64,000 bases of DNA from an uncultured Paracoccus sp. (GTDB taxonomy: Bacteria > Pseudomonadota > Alphaproteobacteria > Rhodobacterales > Rhodobacteraceae): NCBI RefSeq assembly GCF_947496875.1, contig NZ_CANMEH010000002.1:1-64000 (forward strand), written 5' to 3'. A program made the position numbers and the translations under genes. Below, one piece after another: positions 54,139 to 64,000 of the stretch (the first letter of the stretch is position 1; each line of letters begins with the position of its first letter). A model generated the notes under the pieces. It was not told the origin of the DNA and made no database searches. It saw nothing but the letters and a program-made list of their open reading frames with translations.

Positions 54139-54648
54139 TCAGCCCTCCATGCAGGCCTTTTCGGCCTCTGCGAAAGCCTCGGATTTCTCGGCGCGCTTTG
54201 CCGGACGGCCACGCGGCAACGCCTCGACTCCGCGAGCCCGCAGATAGGTGTAGATGTCGTCAACATAGCACATAACGTTCGGATTGGTGCCGAACGCGGG
54301 CATGACCTGGTTCTGCGCCGCGTTGATCGCCTGCTTGCCACCCGTGACGGCTGCGATGAAATCGTAATAGTCCAAGTTGAGCGCGGACTTCTTCAGTGCC
54401 GGTGCATAGGTCGAGCCTTCGCCATCGGGGCCGTGGCAGACGTGGCATTCAGCATGGTAGCGGCGGTAACCCGAGAAGGTCGGCCAGTCCACGGTTCCGT
54501 CCTCGGCGATCTTGAACGTCGGGATCTCATCGGAATTGAACCAGCGAACGCCGTCTTCGCTCACCGGGTCGACATTGACCTCGGTTTGTGCGTGCGCGGC
54601 ACCTGCAATGAAAAGGCCCAGGGCCAGAAGCGGCGCAGCTCGTCTCAT
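54139..54648 (-). CDS. xoxG: XoxG, cytochrome c acceptor of methanol dehydrogenase
   Basis: A 169-residue cytochrome c with a Sec signal (LLALGLFIAGAAHAQ). One haem site CHVCH starts at residue 68 (YHAECHVCHGPDGEGS), and the sixth ligand is the Met in NQVMPAFGTN. The block WPTFSGYRRYHAECHVCHGP is typical of XoxG/MxaG cytochrome cL. It takes electrons from XoxF in the periplasm. GGAGGAGAG precedes the ATG. The xoxF gene lies 167 bases upstream with a hairpin between. Confidence 0.92.
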   Translation of the reverse strand: MRRAAPLLALGLFIAGAAHAQTEVNVDPVSEDGVRWFNSDEIPTFKIAEDGTVDWPTFSGYRRYHAECHVCHGPDGEGSTYAPALKKSALNLDYYDFIAAVTGGKQAINAAQNQVMPAFGTNPNVMCYVDDIYTYLRARGVEALPRGRPAKRAEKSEAFAEAEKACMEG

Positions 54649-54754
54649 GTTGTCTCTCCTCCCAGAAAGCTTCGTCCGACCCTAAGCGGATTGGCCCCGC
54701 AGGCAATCAACCTTTAGTCTGGCCGCAATTACCGCCTTGCAGGTCGCACGCATG

Positions 54755-54787
54755 GAAAGGCCGCCCCCGATGTATTCGGGGACGGCC
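54755..54787 (-). terminator. Hairpin between xoxF and xoxG
   Basis: A 12-base stem with one mismatch (54759-54770 with 54776-54787) and a five-base loop lies 28 bases after the xoxF stop. Only a short TTT follows, so it may lower rather than stop transcription into xoxGJ, or stabilise the xoxF message. Confidence 0.5.
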
Positions 54788-54815
54788 CATCAGTTCAGTG
54801 CTTTTTCTCCGCCGC

Positions 54816-56627
54816 TCAGGTGCTGCTGGGCAGCGTGAAGACAGTCAGCTGGCCACCCAGGGCGGTGTAGTCGGACAGCGCCGCATAGCCCCCCACTGCG
54901 CCAAGACCGTCATTGGCATTCGTCAGGCCGGCCGCGAGGCCGATGCCAGCCCAGCCGCCGACGCCAGAGAGCACCCCGACATACTGCTTGCCGTCATGCT
55001 CGTAGGTGAAGACGTTGCCGATGATGCCCGAGGGGGTCTTGAACTTGTAGAGCTCCTCCCCGGTTTCCGAGTCGATGGCCTTCAGGTAGCCCTCGAGCGT
55101 GCCGTAGAAGACCACGTCACCCGCGGTGGCCAAGGCGCCCGACCACACCGAGAACTGCTCGGGCAGCGACCACTTGATCTCGCCCTTCGTGGCGTCCCAG
55201 GCGATGAAGTTGCCCATGCCGCCATGACTGTCGGGGGCGGGGAACATCGACAGGGTGGCACCCACGTAGGGCTGGCCCGCGGTGTAGCTGACCCGGAACG
55301 GCTCGTAGTCCATGCAGACGTGGTTGGTCGGGACGTAGAACAGGCCGGTCTTCGGCGAGTAGGCTGCCGGCTGCTGGTCCTTCGAGCCGAGCGCCGCGGG
55401 ACAGATGCCGGTCGAGTTGGTGTCCTCGCCGTTCTGCTCGGTCGAGAACTCCGCCACGACCTGGGGACGTCCGTACTGGTCCGAATTCGGGTCCATCTCG
55501 ACATGTGTCGCCCAGTTGACCTTCGGGTCATACTTCTCGGCCACCAGCAGCTCGCCCGTTTCCCGGTCGAGCGTATAGCCGAAGCCGTTCCGGTCCATGT
55601 TCACGAGCAGCTTGCGCATCTCCCCGTCGATCTCCTGATCGACAAGGATGTTCTCGTTGACGCCGTCGTAGTCCCATTCGTCATGCGGGGTCTTCTGATA
55701 GAACCACTTGGCCATGCCCGTGTCAGGGTCCCGTGCCATGATGGTCATCGACCACTTGTTGTCGCCCGGGCGCTGGCTCGGGTTCCAGGTCGAGGGGTTG
55801 CCGGTCCCGTAATAGATCAGGTTCAGCTCCGGATCGTAGGTGGTCCAGCCCCAGGTGGTGCCGCCGCCGATCTGCCACTGATCACCTTCCCAGGAATTCA
55901 GCGAGCTGTCTGCGCCGATCGGCTTGCCCAGCACCGTGGTCTTTTCCGGATCGACCAGCATGTCCTCGTCCGGGCCCGTCGAATAGGCTCTCCAGGCCAG
56001 GCTGCCATCCGCGATGTTGTAGGCGGTCATGTGACCGCGCACCCCGTATTCACCGCCCGAGATACCGACGAAGATCTTGTCGCCGACAACCAGAGGGGTG
56101 GCGGTGGCTGTTTCACCCTTGGTCGGATCGCCGTTCTTCACCGACCATTTCACCTCGCCGGTCTTGGCATCCAGCGCGACCAGCGTCGTGTCGGCCTGGT
56201 TGAGGAAGATCATGCCATCGGCAGCGGCCACCCCGCGATTGACGGTGTCGCAGCACATCACCCCGATGACGTCCGGGTTCTGCTCGGGGGTATAGCGCCA
56301 CAGGATCCTGCCCTCGTCGTTCAGGTCGAGCGCATAGACCATGTTCGGGAACGGCGTGTGGACATACATCACGTCGTCGATCACCAGCGGCGAGCCTTCA
56401 TGCCCGCGCAGGACCCCTGTCGAGAAGGTCCAGTCGACCTGCAGATCGCCGACGTTCTCCTTGTTGATCTCGTCCAGTTCCGAATAGCTGGTGCCGGCAT
56501 AGTTGCTAAGCTGCATGGTCCACTGCTTGGGATCCTCGGCCCCGGCCGTCACGGACTCGTTTGCGAGCGCTGGCACTGCCGCCGTCGTCATTAGCCCGGC
56601 AATGAGCCCTATCACACACTTCTTCAT
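54816..56627 (-). CDS. xoxF: XoxF, lanthanide-dependent methanol dehydrogenase
   Basis: A 603-residue PQQ enzyme with a Sec signal ([22 protein letters not shown]). It is an eight-bladed beta-propeller with repeated W-motifs. The vicinal disulfide Cys125-Cys126 ([10 protein letters not shown]) packs on PQQ. The catalytic Asp319 and the extra Asp321 lie in [11 protein letters not shown]; the D-x-D pair is the XoxF sign of lanthanide use, where calcium MxaF has Ala at the second place. It oxidises methanol to formaldehyde or further in the periplasm and passes electrons to XoxG. The ATG at 56627 has GGAGGTGACG; a GTG two codons earlier is possible. No mxa genes are in the window. Confidence 0.97.
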   Translation of the reverse strand: MKKCVIGLIAGLMTTAAVPALANESVTAGAEDPKQWTMQLSNYAGTSYSELDEINKENVGDLQVDWTFSTGVLRGHEGSPLVIDDVMYVHTPFPNMVYALDLNDEGRILWRYTPEQNPDVIGVMCCDTVNRGVAAADGMIFLNQADTTLVALDAKTGEVKWSVKNGDPTKGETATATPLVVGDKIFVGISGGEYGVRGHMTAYNIADGSLAWRAYSTGPDEDMLVDPEKTTVLGKPIGADSSLNSWEGDQWQIGGGTTWGWTTYDPELNLIYYGTGNPSTWNPSQRPGDNKWSMTIMARDPDTGMAKWFYQKTPHDEWDYDGVNENILVDQEIDGEMRKLLVNMDRNGFGYTLDRETGELLVAEKYDPKVNWATHVEMDPNSDQYGRPQVVAEFSTEQNGEDTNSTGICPAALGSKDQQPAAYSPKTGLFYVPTNHVCMDYEPFRVSYTAGQPYVGATLSMFPAPDSHGGMGNFIAWDATKGEIKWSLPEQFSVWSGALATAGDVVFYGTLEGYLKAIDSETGEELYKFKTPSGIIGNVFTYEHDGKQYVGVLSGVGGWAGIGLAAGLTNANDGLGAVGGYAALSDYTALGGQLTVFTLPSST

Positions 56628-57175
56628 CGTCACCTCCCTGATGCGATCCTGACACCGGCAAGCCCGTCGGTACCGATCCGCTCCACCGGATCCACCACGC
56701 CTGCCGGCTCTTATTCCATTCTTATGAAGCGAGCCGAGGAGGCCGCTGTCAACGCGCGCGCCGCCTGTTCACCCCAAAGTATGAGGGCGGGCGGGGCCGG
56801 AAATGGACGGGTCGGATGGAACGGCAGATGAGGGCGGTCCCAGTGATAAAGGGCAGCCCTCGCACGGCGAGGGCGCGGAGCAGGCCCTTGCCGCCGATGG
56901 CGTCTACGATGCGCCCTCACGCTCCGCCGGGCGTGCCTGTCCCGTCAGCGAGGGTGACGAAAACCTTGCGACTGCACGGACGCATAATCGCCGCACCGGG
57001 CCAGCAAGACGTCGCGAAGCGGGCCCTCGCCTGCTCCTAGATACGGCCAGCCTGCAAGTATGTTGCCCAGCCCGGGGACGTCGCTTACGACTCTCACGTG
57101 ATCGGGCCCTGCGCGCTGTCGACCACCTTCTCAGATCTGATCGCGGCTACCGACTGGGCGGACTTCTGATGCGGC
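56628..57175. other. Upstream region of xoxF, no gene seen
   Basis: About 550 bases between the xoxF start and the fghA stop, both minus-strand. It should hold the xoxF promoter. No binding site for a PQQ- or lanthanide-response regulator can be named, and open frames here lack protein-like pattern. Confidence 0.35.
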
Positions 57176-58012
57176 TCAGCCGACCTCGGCGAGGCGCGCC
57201 GCGTGAAAGCGGATGTGGTCCTCCATCACGCTCGCAACATAGAAGTAGCTGTGATCGTAGGACTGGATCATCCGGAACTCGATCGGCTGACGGCGCGCCG
57301 CCGCCGCCGCGACCAGGGCCTCGGGCTTCAGCAGGTCCAGGAACTGGTCACTGGCACCCTGATCGATCAGCATCGGGCCGGGATAACCCCGTTCCGCCAT
57401 CAGCACGCTTGCGTCATGGGCCTGCCATTTCCCTTCATCCGTGCCCAGATAAGCGCCAAGCTGCTTGCGCCCCCAGTCGCTCTTCGTCGGGTTCGCGATG
57501 GGCGAGATGGCGGAGACCGAGCGATAGGTCTCGGGATGGGTCATCGCGATCGTCAGCGCACCGTGCCCGCCCATGGAATGGCCGGTAATGCCCTGCCGCG
57601 TCCGGTCCAGCGGAAGGGTTTCGAACACCAGATCCGGAAGCTCGTTGACGATGTAATCCCACATCCGGAAATGTGGCGCCCACGGGGTTTCCGTCGCGTT
57701 CACGTAGAAACCCGCCCCCTGCCCCAGATCGTAGTCGGCGTGGTCGGCCACGGCGTCGCCACGCGGGCTCGTGTCCGGAAAGATCAGGGCAATCCCCACT
57801 TCCGCGGCCCACGCCTGGGCGCCAGCCTTCGTCATCGCATTCTCATGGGTGCAGGTCAGCCCGGAAAGATACCAGAGCACCGGCACCTTGCCGCTCGTCG
57901 CCTGAGGCGGCAGATAGACAGCAAAGGTCATCTCGCAGTCGCAAGCGGCGGACTGGTGCGAATAGACGGCTTGGGTCCCCCCGAAGGCGGCGGTCTCGGA
58001 CAGGGTCTTCAT
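57176..58012 (-). CDS. fghA: S-formylglutathione hydrolase
   Basis: A 278-residue esterase D-family enzyme. The nucleophile Ser is in ITGHSMGGHGAL, the Asp in LIDQGASDQFL and the His in QSYDHSYFYVAS. FAVYLPPQATSGKVPVLWYLSG and LTCTHENAMTKAGAQ with the conserved Cys are family blocks. It splits S-formylglutathione into formate and glutathione, the third step of glutathione-dependent formaldehyde oxidation. It lies downstream of frmA on the same strand. Confidence 0.95.
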   Translation of the reverse strand: MKTLSETAAFGGTQAVYSHQSAACDCEMTFAVYLPPQATSGKVPVLWYLSGLTCTHENAMTKAGAQAWAAEVGIALIFPDTSPRGDAVADHADYDLGQGAGFYVNATETPWAPHFRMWDYIVNELPDLVFETLPLDRTRQGITGHSMGGHGALTIAMTHPETYRSVSAISPIANPTKSDWGRKQLGAYLGTDEGKWQAHDASVLMAERGYPGPMLIDQGASDQFLDLLKPEALVAAAAARRQPIEFRMIQSYDHSYFYVASVMEDHIRFHAARLAEVG

Positions 58013-58159
58013 CGGCGATTCTTCCTAAGTTGAGCGCGCTTTCTGCGACTGGCCTGCAGTCACCGGTTCATCTGGCGACCCGAAGGCTTGGGCGCTACTG
58101 CGCGACGACCGCTGGCGGAGTCTGCAGAGGACGGCGCAGGTCGCGGGAGAACGGGCAGA

Positions 58160-58184
58160 GGCCGGGGCGTGTGGCGCCCCGGCC
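58160..58184 (-). terminator. Perfect GC hairpin after frmA
   Basis: GGCCGGGGCG (58160-58169) and CGCCCCGGCC (58175-58184) form a 10-base stem with a five-base loop, eight bases past the frmA stop. No U-tract follows. It may terminate or shield the frmA message before fghA. Confidence 0.5.
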
Positions 58185-58191
58185 AGGAGGA

Positions 58192-59325
<1,134 letters not shown>

Positions 59326-59392
59326 GATGGTTCTCCTTCTTTCGTCGTGCACCCGATCAGCGGCGCGAATGAAAATCGTGGATGAATGGGAA

Positions 59393-59425
59393 CGCGGCCG
59401 GGGCCTTCCGAAGGCCCCGGCCGCG
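59393..59425 (-). terminator. 15-base perfect hairpin between gfa and frmA
   Basis: The arms 59393-59407 and 59411-59425 pair perfectly over 15 bases (GCGGCCGGGGCCTT with AAGGCCCCGGCCGC as the core) with a three-base loop, eight bases past the gfa stop. A weak TTCCCATTC follows on the minus strand. It is the strongest hairpin in the window and suggests separate or graded expression of frmA. Confidence 0.6.
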
Positions 59426-59433
59426 CGACGGCA

Positions 59434-60015
59434 TCAGGCGCTGAGTGCGCCCGACCGCTTGGCAGTGTGGGTGGCGATCGCGTCCATCAGCGGCGGCGAC
59501 AGCGCGTCATAGGGCTCGAGCCCGAGCTCGCGCAGACGGCCGCGGATGTCGTCCATGCGCGAGGGATCGACCCCCGATTCGATGACGGAAGAAACGAAGG
59601 CGGCAAATTGCGGCTCGGACCAGCCGGTTTCGTCGGACAGTTCCGTGTGGACGAAGTCGAGCCCGTAGAACGGGTGGTCCTTGTTCTCGATCCGGCCGAA
59701 CATGTGCGTGCCGCACTCCGTGCAGGCATAGCGCTGGATCGGCGCCGCCTCGTTCACGATCTTCAGCTTCTGGGCGTTCTTCGTGACCTCCACATTGTCG
59801 CGGCTGACGACGGCGACCTGACTGAAGATCGCCCCGTCGGGCTTCCAGCACTTGGTGCAGCCGCAGACGTGATTGTGGGCGGTCTGCCCGCTCACCTTCA
59901 CCTCGACCGGGTCCGTGGCGCATTTGCACCGAAGCGTGCCGCCGTGGAAATTCGCGTCACCCTTCTTCACGCCGCCGTCGACGGCGGGATGGATCTTCAC
60001 GTTCTCATAGGTCAC
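59434..60015 (-). CDS. gfa: Glutathione-dependent formaldehyde-activating enzyme Gfa
   Basis: A 193-residue zinc protein of the GFA family. Structural zinc Cys are in LRCKCATD (30, 32) and YACTECGTH; the catalytic Cys cluster is [15 protein letters not shown] (51, 53, 56). It speeds the joining of formaldehyde to glutathione, the first step before FrmA. The length equals that of the well-known Paracoccus enzyme. A GTG start at 60015 is chosen because GGAGG lies eight bases upstream and the protein then begins with the usual MTYEN-like opening. It is divergent from the LysR gene. Confidence 0.92.
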   Translation of the reverse strand: MTYENVKIHPAVDGGVKKGDANFHGGTLRCKCATDPVEVKVSGQTAHNHVCGCTKCWKPDGAIFSQVAVVSRDNVEVTKNAQKLKIVNEAAPIQRYACTECGTHMFGRIENKDHPFYGLDFVHTELSDETGWSEPQFAAFVSSVIESGVDPSRMDDIRGRLRELGLEPYDALSPPLMDAIATHTAKRSGALSA

Positions 60016-60256
60016 AGCGTCATCCTCCCTGGATAGCCGGGTCTTTCCCAACGCAGTTTCCTGCCCGAGGCTCAGCGGGGCAATTCAGCCAAAGGGCGGA
60101 GAGCCGGCGCGTGTGGCTGCCGGGACGTAACGGACACCGTCGATCGGGCATCGTCATCCCATCTCGAATACCGGCCGCCTGCCCCTGACCACAACGCTGG
60201 CGCCGAGGCTCGGGTGGGTCCATGGTCCTGACCGGTGATGTCGTGATCCGGGGCCC

Positions 60257-61147
60257 ATGCTGCACAAACTCGAAATGCTGATCGCCGTGGCCAAGGAGGA
60301 GCATTTCGGCCGCGCCGCGGCAAGCCTCGGGATCACGCAGCCGACCCTCTCGACGGGAATCAGGCAACTGGAGGAGCAGCTGGGCGTCCAGCTTGTCTTT
60401 CGCAACTCGCGCTATGGCGGTCTGACGCCCGAGGGGCAGAGCGCGCTGGTCTGGGCCCGGCGGATCGTGGCGGACGCCCGCCAACTGAAGGACGAGATGC
60501 ACGTCAAGCGCAAGGGCCTCGGGGGCGAGTTGCGGATTGCGGTCATTCCGACCGCACTGACCTGGGCAGCCCGGCTGACCGCCCACTTCGGCGAATTGCA
60601 CCCCAACGTGCGCTTCACGATCCTTTCGCGCACTTCGATCGAGATCCTCGCGATGATCGACAATCTCGACGTCGACGCGGGCATCTCCTACCTGGACAAC
60701 GAACCGACCGGACGGGTGATCACCGAGCCTTTGTATGAGGAGCGCTATTGCCTTCTGTGTTCGCCCGGTTCGCCGCTTGCCGCCTGTGACAGCATCGGCT
60801 GGGACGAGTTGGCGGGCGAGAAGCTCGCCCTGCTGACGCCCGACATGCAGAACCGCCGGATCATCAACAAGAGTCTCAACGAGGCCGGGCTTGTGCCGCG
60901 GGTTGTCCTCGAAAGCGACTCGCCCCTGGCGCTGGTGACGAACGTTCTCGCGGGGAGCTGCGTGACGGTGCTGCCCGAAGACATCGCCCGCTGCCTGACG
61001 ACCGGAACCGACCTGGCGCTGGTGCCCCTGCGCTCCTCGACCCCCGGCCACTTCGTCGGGGTCGTCGCGCCCTGGCGGGAACCGCGTACCCCGGTCCTGG
61101 AAGAGTTGCTGTCCGAAGCGAGGCGGATATCGGAAGCTCCCCGATAG
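60257..61147 (+). CDS. LysR-family regulator of formate dehydrogenase genes
   Basis: A 296-residue LysR protein. The HTH reads EMLIAVAKEEHFGRAAASLG, then ITQPTLSTGIRQLEEQLGVQ. The effector domain starts near residue 90 (GELRIAVIPTALTWAARLTAH). It is encoded 85 bases upstream of fdsG in the same direction, a layout common for fds operons, so it is probably their activator. The divergent gfa gene might also be a target. Confidence 0.88.
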   Translation: MLHKLEMLIAVAKEEHFGRAAASLGITQPTLSTGIRQLEEQLGVQLVFRNSRYGGLTPEGQSALVWARRIVADARQLKDEMHVKRKGLGGELRIAVIPTALTWAARLTAHFGELHPNVRFTILSRTSIEILAMIDNLDVDAGISYLDNEPTGRVITEPLYEERYCLLCSPGSPLAACDSIGWDELAGEKLALLTPDMQNRRIINKSLNEAGLVPRVVLESDSPLALVTNVLAGSCVTVLPEDIARCLTTGTDLALVPLRSSTPGHFVGVVAPWREPRTPVLEELLSEARRISEAPR

Positions 61148-61232
61148 AAAATCTCGATCGCCTGACGGAACTTCGATATTGATTTGCGTTGCGTGAGGGC
61201 GTTGACTCGTCGCAGTCACGGGGGAAATCACG

Positions 61233-61727
61233 ATGCAATCTGCGCAGGCCTTCGCGTCGGAGTCTCCGTCGCCGACAGAGGAAGACATCCGGACCATCGT
61301 CGCGGCGCATGTTGATCGCGAGGGGCCGCTGTTGCCGATCCTTCACGGGTTGCAGCACGCCTTCGGCCACATTCCTCAGTCAGCTCTGCCGCTGATCGCC
61401 GGCATGCTGAACATCTCGCGGGCCGAGGTTCACGGCGTGGTCAGCTTCTACCACGATTTCCGCGATGCCCCCGCCGGCCGACATGTCCTGAAGCTCTGCG
61501 GCGCCGAGGCCTGCCAGTCGATGGGCGCCGACGCGATCGGGGCCGAGATCCTGCGGGCGCTGGGTCTCGACCGTCATGGTACGACCCCGGACGGCGCCGT
61601 CACTGTCGAGCCGGTCTACTGTCTTGGCCTGTGTGCCTGCGGTCCGGCCGCGATGCTCGACGGCCGGCCGGTCGGTCGGCTGGACGCCGAGCGGATGACC
61701 ACCCTGCTGCGGGAGGTGCGGGCATGA
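61233..61727 (+). CDS. fdsG: NAD-dependent formate dehydrogenase, gamma subunit FdsG
   Basis: A 164-residue NuoE-like [2Fe-2S] subunit. The four ligand Cys are in KLCGAEACQSMG and VYCLGLCACGPA. The helical front part (LLPILHGLQHAFGHIP, MLNISRAEVHGVVSFYHDF) is typical. It passes electrons within the soluble molybdenum- or tungsten-containing FdsABG enzyme. GGGGGAAA precedes the ATG. The stop overlaps fdsB (ATGA). Confidence 0.95.
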   Translation: MQSAQAFASESPSPTEEDIRTIVAAHVDREGPLLPILHGLQHAFGHIPQSALPLIAGMLNISRAEVHGVVSFYHDFRDAPAGRHVLKLCGAEACQSMGADAIGAEILRALGLDRHGTTPDGAVTVEPVYCLGLCACGPAAMLDGRPVGRLDAERMTTLLREVRA

Positions 61728-63241
61728 AGATCTGGGTTCCCCTGGACAGCGCGGCGATCGCGCTCGGCGCTGACGAGGTCGCGGCAGCCATCGCGGCGCA
61801 GGCCGCCGAGCGCGGCGTGGAGATCGAACTGATCCGCAACGGGTCGCGCGGAATGGTCTGGCTGGAGCCGCTGGTCGAGATCGATCGCGGTGCCGGGCGC
61901 GAGGCGTTCGGACCGATAGCCCCCCGTGACGTGCCGGCGCTGCTGGACGGCACCCTGCCCGGATTGGGACCGGTCGAATCGATCCCGTTCTTCGCGCGCC
62001 AGACTCGGTTGACCTTTGCCCGCTGCGGGCTGATCGAGCCGTTGTCGTTGCAGGACTACGCGGCGCATGGCGGGCTTGCGGGGCTGCGTCGCGCGCTCAC
62101 CATGGCTGCGCCCGAGATTGTCGACGAGGTCACGCGCTCGGGCCTGCGCGGCCGTGGCGGGGCGGGCTTCCCGACCGGGATCAAGTGGAACACGGTCCTG
62201 AACGCCCCGGGTGAGCAGAAATACATTGTCTGCAACGCCGACGAGGGCGACAGCGGCACCTTTGCCGACCGCATGATCATGGAGGGCGATCCGTTCAGCC
62301 TGATCGAGGGCATGGTGATTGCCGGCATCGGCGTGGGCGCGACGCGCGGCTATGTCTATATCCGCTCGGAATATCCCGTGGCGATCGACGTGATGGAACG
62401 CGCCATCGCCATCGCCCGGCATCAGGGGGTGCTGGGGTCTGATGTCCTCGGCTCCGGACGCGCCTTCGACATCGAGGTCCGGGTCGGCGCCGGCGCGTAT
62501 GTCTGCGGCGAGGAGACGTCGCTGCTGAACTCGCTGGAAGGCAAGCGCGGCGTGGTGCGCGCCAAGCCGCCGCTGCCCGCGCTGGAAGGCTTTCTTGGCC
62601 GGCCGACGGTCGTCAACAACGTCATCAGCCTCGCCACCGTGCCGGTGATCTTCGAGAAGGGCGCGCAGCACTACGCGGAATTCGGGCTCGGCCGCTCGCG
62701 CGGGACGGTGACGCTGCAGATCGCGGGCAACGTCAGGCGCGGCGGGCTGTTCGAGACAGCCTTCGGCCTGACCCTGGGCGAGATCGTCGACGACATCGCC
62801 GGCGGCACCGCCTCGGGGCGTCCGGTCAAGGCAGTGCAGGTCGGCGGCCCGCTGGGCGCCTACATGCCCCGCGAGAAATTCGACACGCCGATGGGCTACG
62901 AGGAATTCGACGGCCAGGGTGGGCTGATCGGGCATGCCGGGCTGGTGGTGTTCGACGACAGCGCCGACATGCTGCAACTCGCCCGCTTCGCGATGACGTT
63001 CTGCGCCATCGAATCCTGCGGGAAATGCACGCCCTGCCGGATCGGTGCGGTGCGCGGGGTCGAGACGATCGACCGCATCGCCGCCGGTGACCCGGACGCC
63101 ATCCCGCTGCTGACCGATCTGTGTGACACGATGCGCGACGGGTCGCTTTGCGCGCTCGGCGGGTTCACCCCCTATCCGGTGATGTCCGCCCTGACCCATT
63201 TCCCCGGCGATTTCGCCCCCCGCAGGAAGGCCGCCGCATGA
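61724..63241 (+). CDS. fdsB: NAD-dependent formate dehydrogenase, beta subunit FdsB
   Basis: A 505-residue NuoF-like diaphorase subunit with a short NuoE-like front. The NAD/FMN sites are LRGRGGAGFPTGIKWNTV, CNADEGDSGTFADRMIME and GAGAYVCGEETSLLNSLEG, and the [4Fe-4S] ligands are ESCGKCTPCRIG with a later Cys (GSLCALGGF). It transfers electrons from the iron-sulfur chain to NAD+. It overlaps fdsG and fdsA by four bases each. Confidence 0.96.
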   Translation: MKIWVPLDSAAIALGADEVAAAIAAQAAERGVEIELIRNGSRGMVWLEPLVEIDRGAGREAFGPIAPRDVPALLDGTLPGLGPVESIPFFARQTRLTFARCGLIEPLSLQDYAAHGGLAGLRRALTMAAPEIVDEVTRSGLRGRGGAGFPTGIKWNTVLNAPGEQKYIVCNADEGDSGTFADRMIMEGDPFSLIEGMVIAGIGVGATRGYVYIRSEYPVAIDVMERAIAIARHQGVLGSDVLGSGRAFDIEVRVGAGAYVCGEETSLLNSLEGKRGVVRAKPPLPALEGFLGRPTVVNNVISLATVPVIFEKGAQHYAEFGLGRSRGTVTLQIAGNVRRGGLFETAFGLTLGEIVDDIAGGTASGRPVKAVQVGGPLGAYMPREKFDTPMGYEEFDGQGGLIGHAGLVVFDDSADMLQLARFAMTFCAIESCGKCTPCRIGAVRGVETIDRIAAGDPDAIPLLTDLCDTMRDGSLCALGGFTPYPVMSALTHFPGDFAPRRKAAA

Positions 63242-64000
63242 AGGACCTGATAATTCCGTGGGACGACCGCGATCTCGGCACACCCGCCGCCGAAGGCGCC
63301 CCCGTGACGCTCAGCATCGACGGATTCGATGTCACCGTGCCTGACGGCACCTCGGTGATGCGCGCCGCCGCGCTGGCCGGTATCGAGGTGCCAAAGCTTT
63401 GCGCCACGGACAGTCTGGAGGCATTCGGCTCGTGCAGGCTCTGCGTGGTCGAGATCGAGGGACGGCGCGGCACGCCCGCGTCGTGCACGACGCCGGTCGC
63501 GTCGGGAATGGTCGTGCATACGCAATCCGACAAGATCCGCCGCCTGCGTCGCGGCGTGATGGAGTTGTACATCTCGGACCACCCGCTCGACTGCCTGACC
63601 TGTGCCGCGAACGGCGACTGCGAGTTGCAGGACATGGCCGGCGCGGTCGGCCTGCGCGACGTCCGCTATGACGCGGCCCCGCATGTGGACAACCACTTTG
63701 CCCCCCGGGACAGCAGCGGCGCGGCGAACCCGCGCTGGATGCCGAAGGACGACTCGAACCCCTACTTCACCTTCGATCCGGCGAAATGCATCGTCTGCAG
63801 CCGCTGCGTGCGCGCCTGTGACGAGGTCCAGGGCACATTCGCGCTGACCATCGCCGGGCGCGGCTTTGACAGCGTCGTGTCCGCCGGGACGGCCGGCGAC
63901 GACTTCCTGTCCTCGGACTGCGTCAGCTGCGGGGCATGCGTGCAGGCCTGCCCCACCGCCACGCTGCAGGAAAAGTCCGTGATCGAACTCGGCGTGCCGC
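63238..64000 (+). CDS. fdsA: NAD-dependent formate dehydrogenase, alpha subunit FdsA (N-terminal part)
   Basis: The first ~254 residues of the catalytic subunit; the gene runs past the window end. A [2Fe-2S] ferredoxin domain is seen first (LCATDSLEAFGSCRLCVVEI and ASCTTPV), then the His-Cys [4Fe-4S] region (DHPLDCLTCAANGDCELQ), then a two-cluster ferredoxin (CIVCSRCVRACDEVQG and SCGACVQACPT). The molybdopterin domain that oxidises formate lies beyond. The start overlaps the fdsB stop (ATGA). Confidence 0.95.
   Translation, partial: MKDLIIPWDDRDLGTPAAEGAPVTLSIDGFDVTVPDGTSVMRAAALAGIEVPKLCATDSLEAFGSCRLCVVEIEGRRGTPASCTTPVASGMVVHTQSDKIRRLRRGVMELYISDHPLDCLTCAANGDCELQDMAGAVGLRDVRYDAAPHVDNHFAPRDSSGAANPRWMPKDDSNPYFTFDPAKCIVCSRCVRACDEVQGTFALTIAGRGFDSVVSAGTAGDDFLSSDCVSCGACVQACPTATLQEKSVIELGVP

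Noticed and set aside
54798..56594. A 598-codon plus-strand frame
   Set aside because: Antisense to xoxF; no family pattern.
56803..57588. Plus-strand frame between xoxF and fghA
   Set aside because: Arg/Ser-rich, overlaps fghA in antisense, and has no ribosome site or pattern.

Overview
This is a GC-rich 64 kb stretch of a chromosome, most likely from an alphaproteobacterium of the Rhodobacteraceae type. The evidence is the gene content: a lanthanide-type methanol dehydrogenase cluster with glutathione-dependent formaldehyde oxidation, an FdsGBA-type formate dehydrogenase, a TctABC tricarboxylate transporter, CbpA/CbpM, and tightly overlapping operons with ATGA or GTGA junctions. No 16S rRNA or other species-level marker is present, so the taxon is an inference. 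No plasmid, phage, integrase, transposase or CRISPR array was seen.

Layout. 1-7,000: end of an MFS transporter, a small membrane protein, a sulfur module (metallo-beta-lactamase/rhodanese fusion plus DUF442 phosphatase-like protein), a Tat-exported 5'-nucleotidase-family enzyme and a DUF1624-like membrane acyltransferase. 7,290-16,200: tRNA-Arg(CCT), a LacI-family regulator, the chaperone pair cbpA-cbpM, bacterioferritin with its ferredoxin (bfd-bfr), an arsenic operon (arsR-acr3-arsC), and exbB-exbD-tonB. Two small HTH regulator genes here are each broken by an apparent single-base deletion. 16,400-27,800: a 2136-residue modular protein on the minus strand (Ig/Fn3/LamG-like, G8, beta-helix, cadherin-like, and a C-terminal GH16-like domain with an intact ExDxE motif). 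It is followed by two small genes carrying three excisionase-like HTH units, then a decayed accessory zone with a gene fragment, a heptanucleotide repeat, a Crp/Fnr regulator and a DUF892 protein.

27,800-41,000: a TauE/SafE exporter and a glutathione S-transferase, then two divergent operons. The left one encodes a four-subunit succinate dehydrogenase/fumarate reductase-like complex plus a two-subunit class I fumarase-like hydratase. The right one encodes a TPP-dependent enzyme, the TctC-TctB-TctA transporter and a LysR regulator. Together they look like uptake, dehydrogenation and hydration of a polycarboxylate that is probably not plain succinate; this is the best candidate here for an undescribed pathway. 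41,000-51,300: a fragment of an acyl-CoA synthetase, an alpha/beta hydrolase, a Sec-exported RTX-repeat protein, a pentaheme cytochrome c between two small exported proteins, and an RND efflux pair.

51,400-64,000: an acyl-CoA ligase, then a route from methanol to CO2. XoxF/XoxG/XoxJ oxidise methanol in the periplasm; Gfa, the class III alcohol dehydrogenase FrmA and the hydrolase FghA convert formaldehyde to formate; FdsG, FdsB and FdsA (cut by the window end), with a LysR regulator, oxidise formate.
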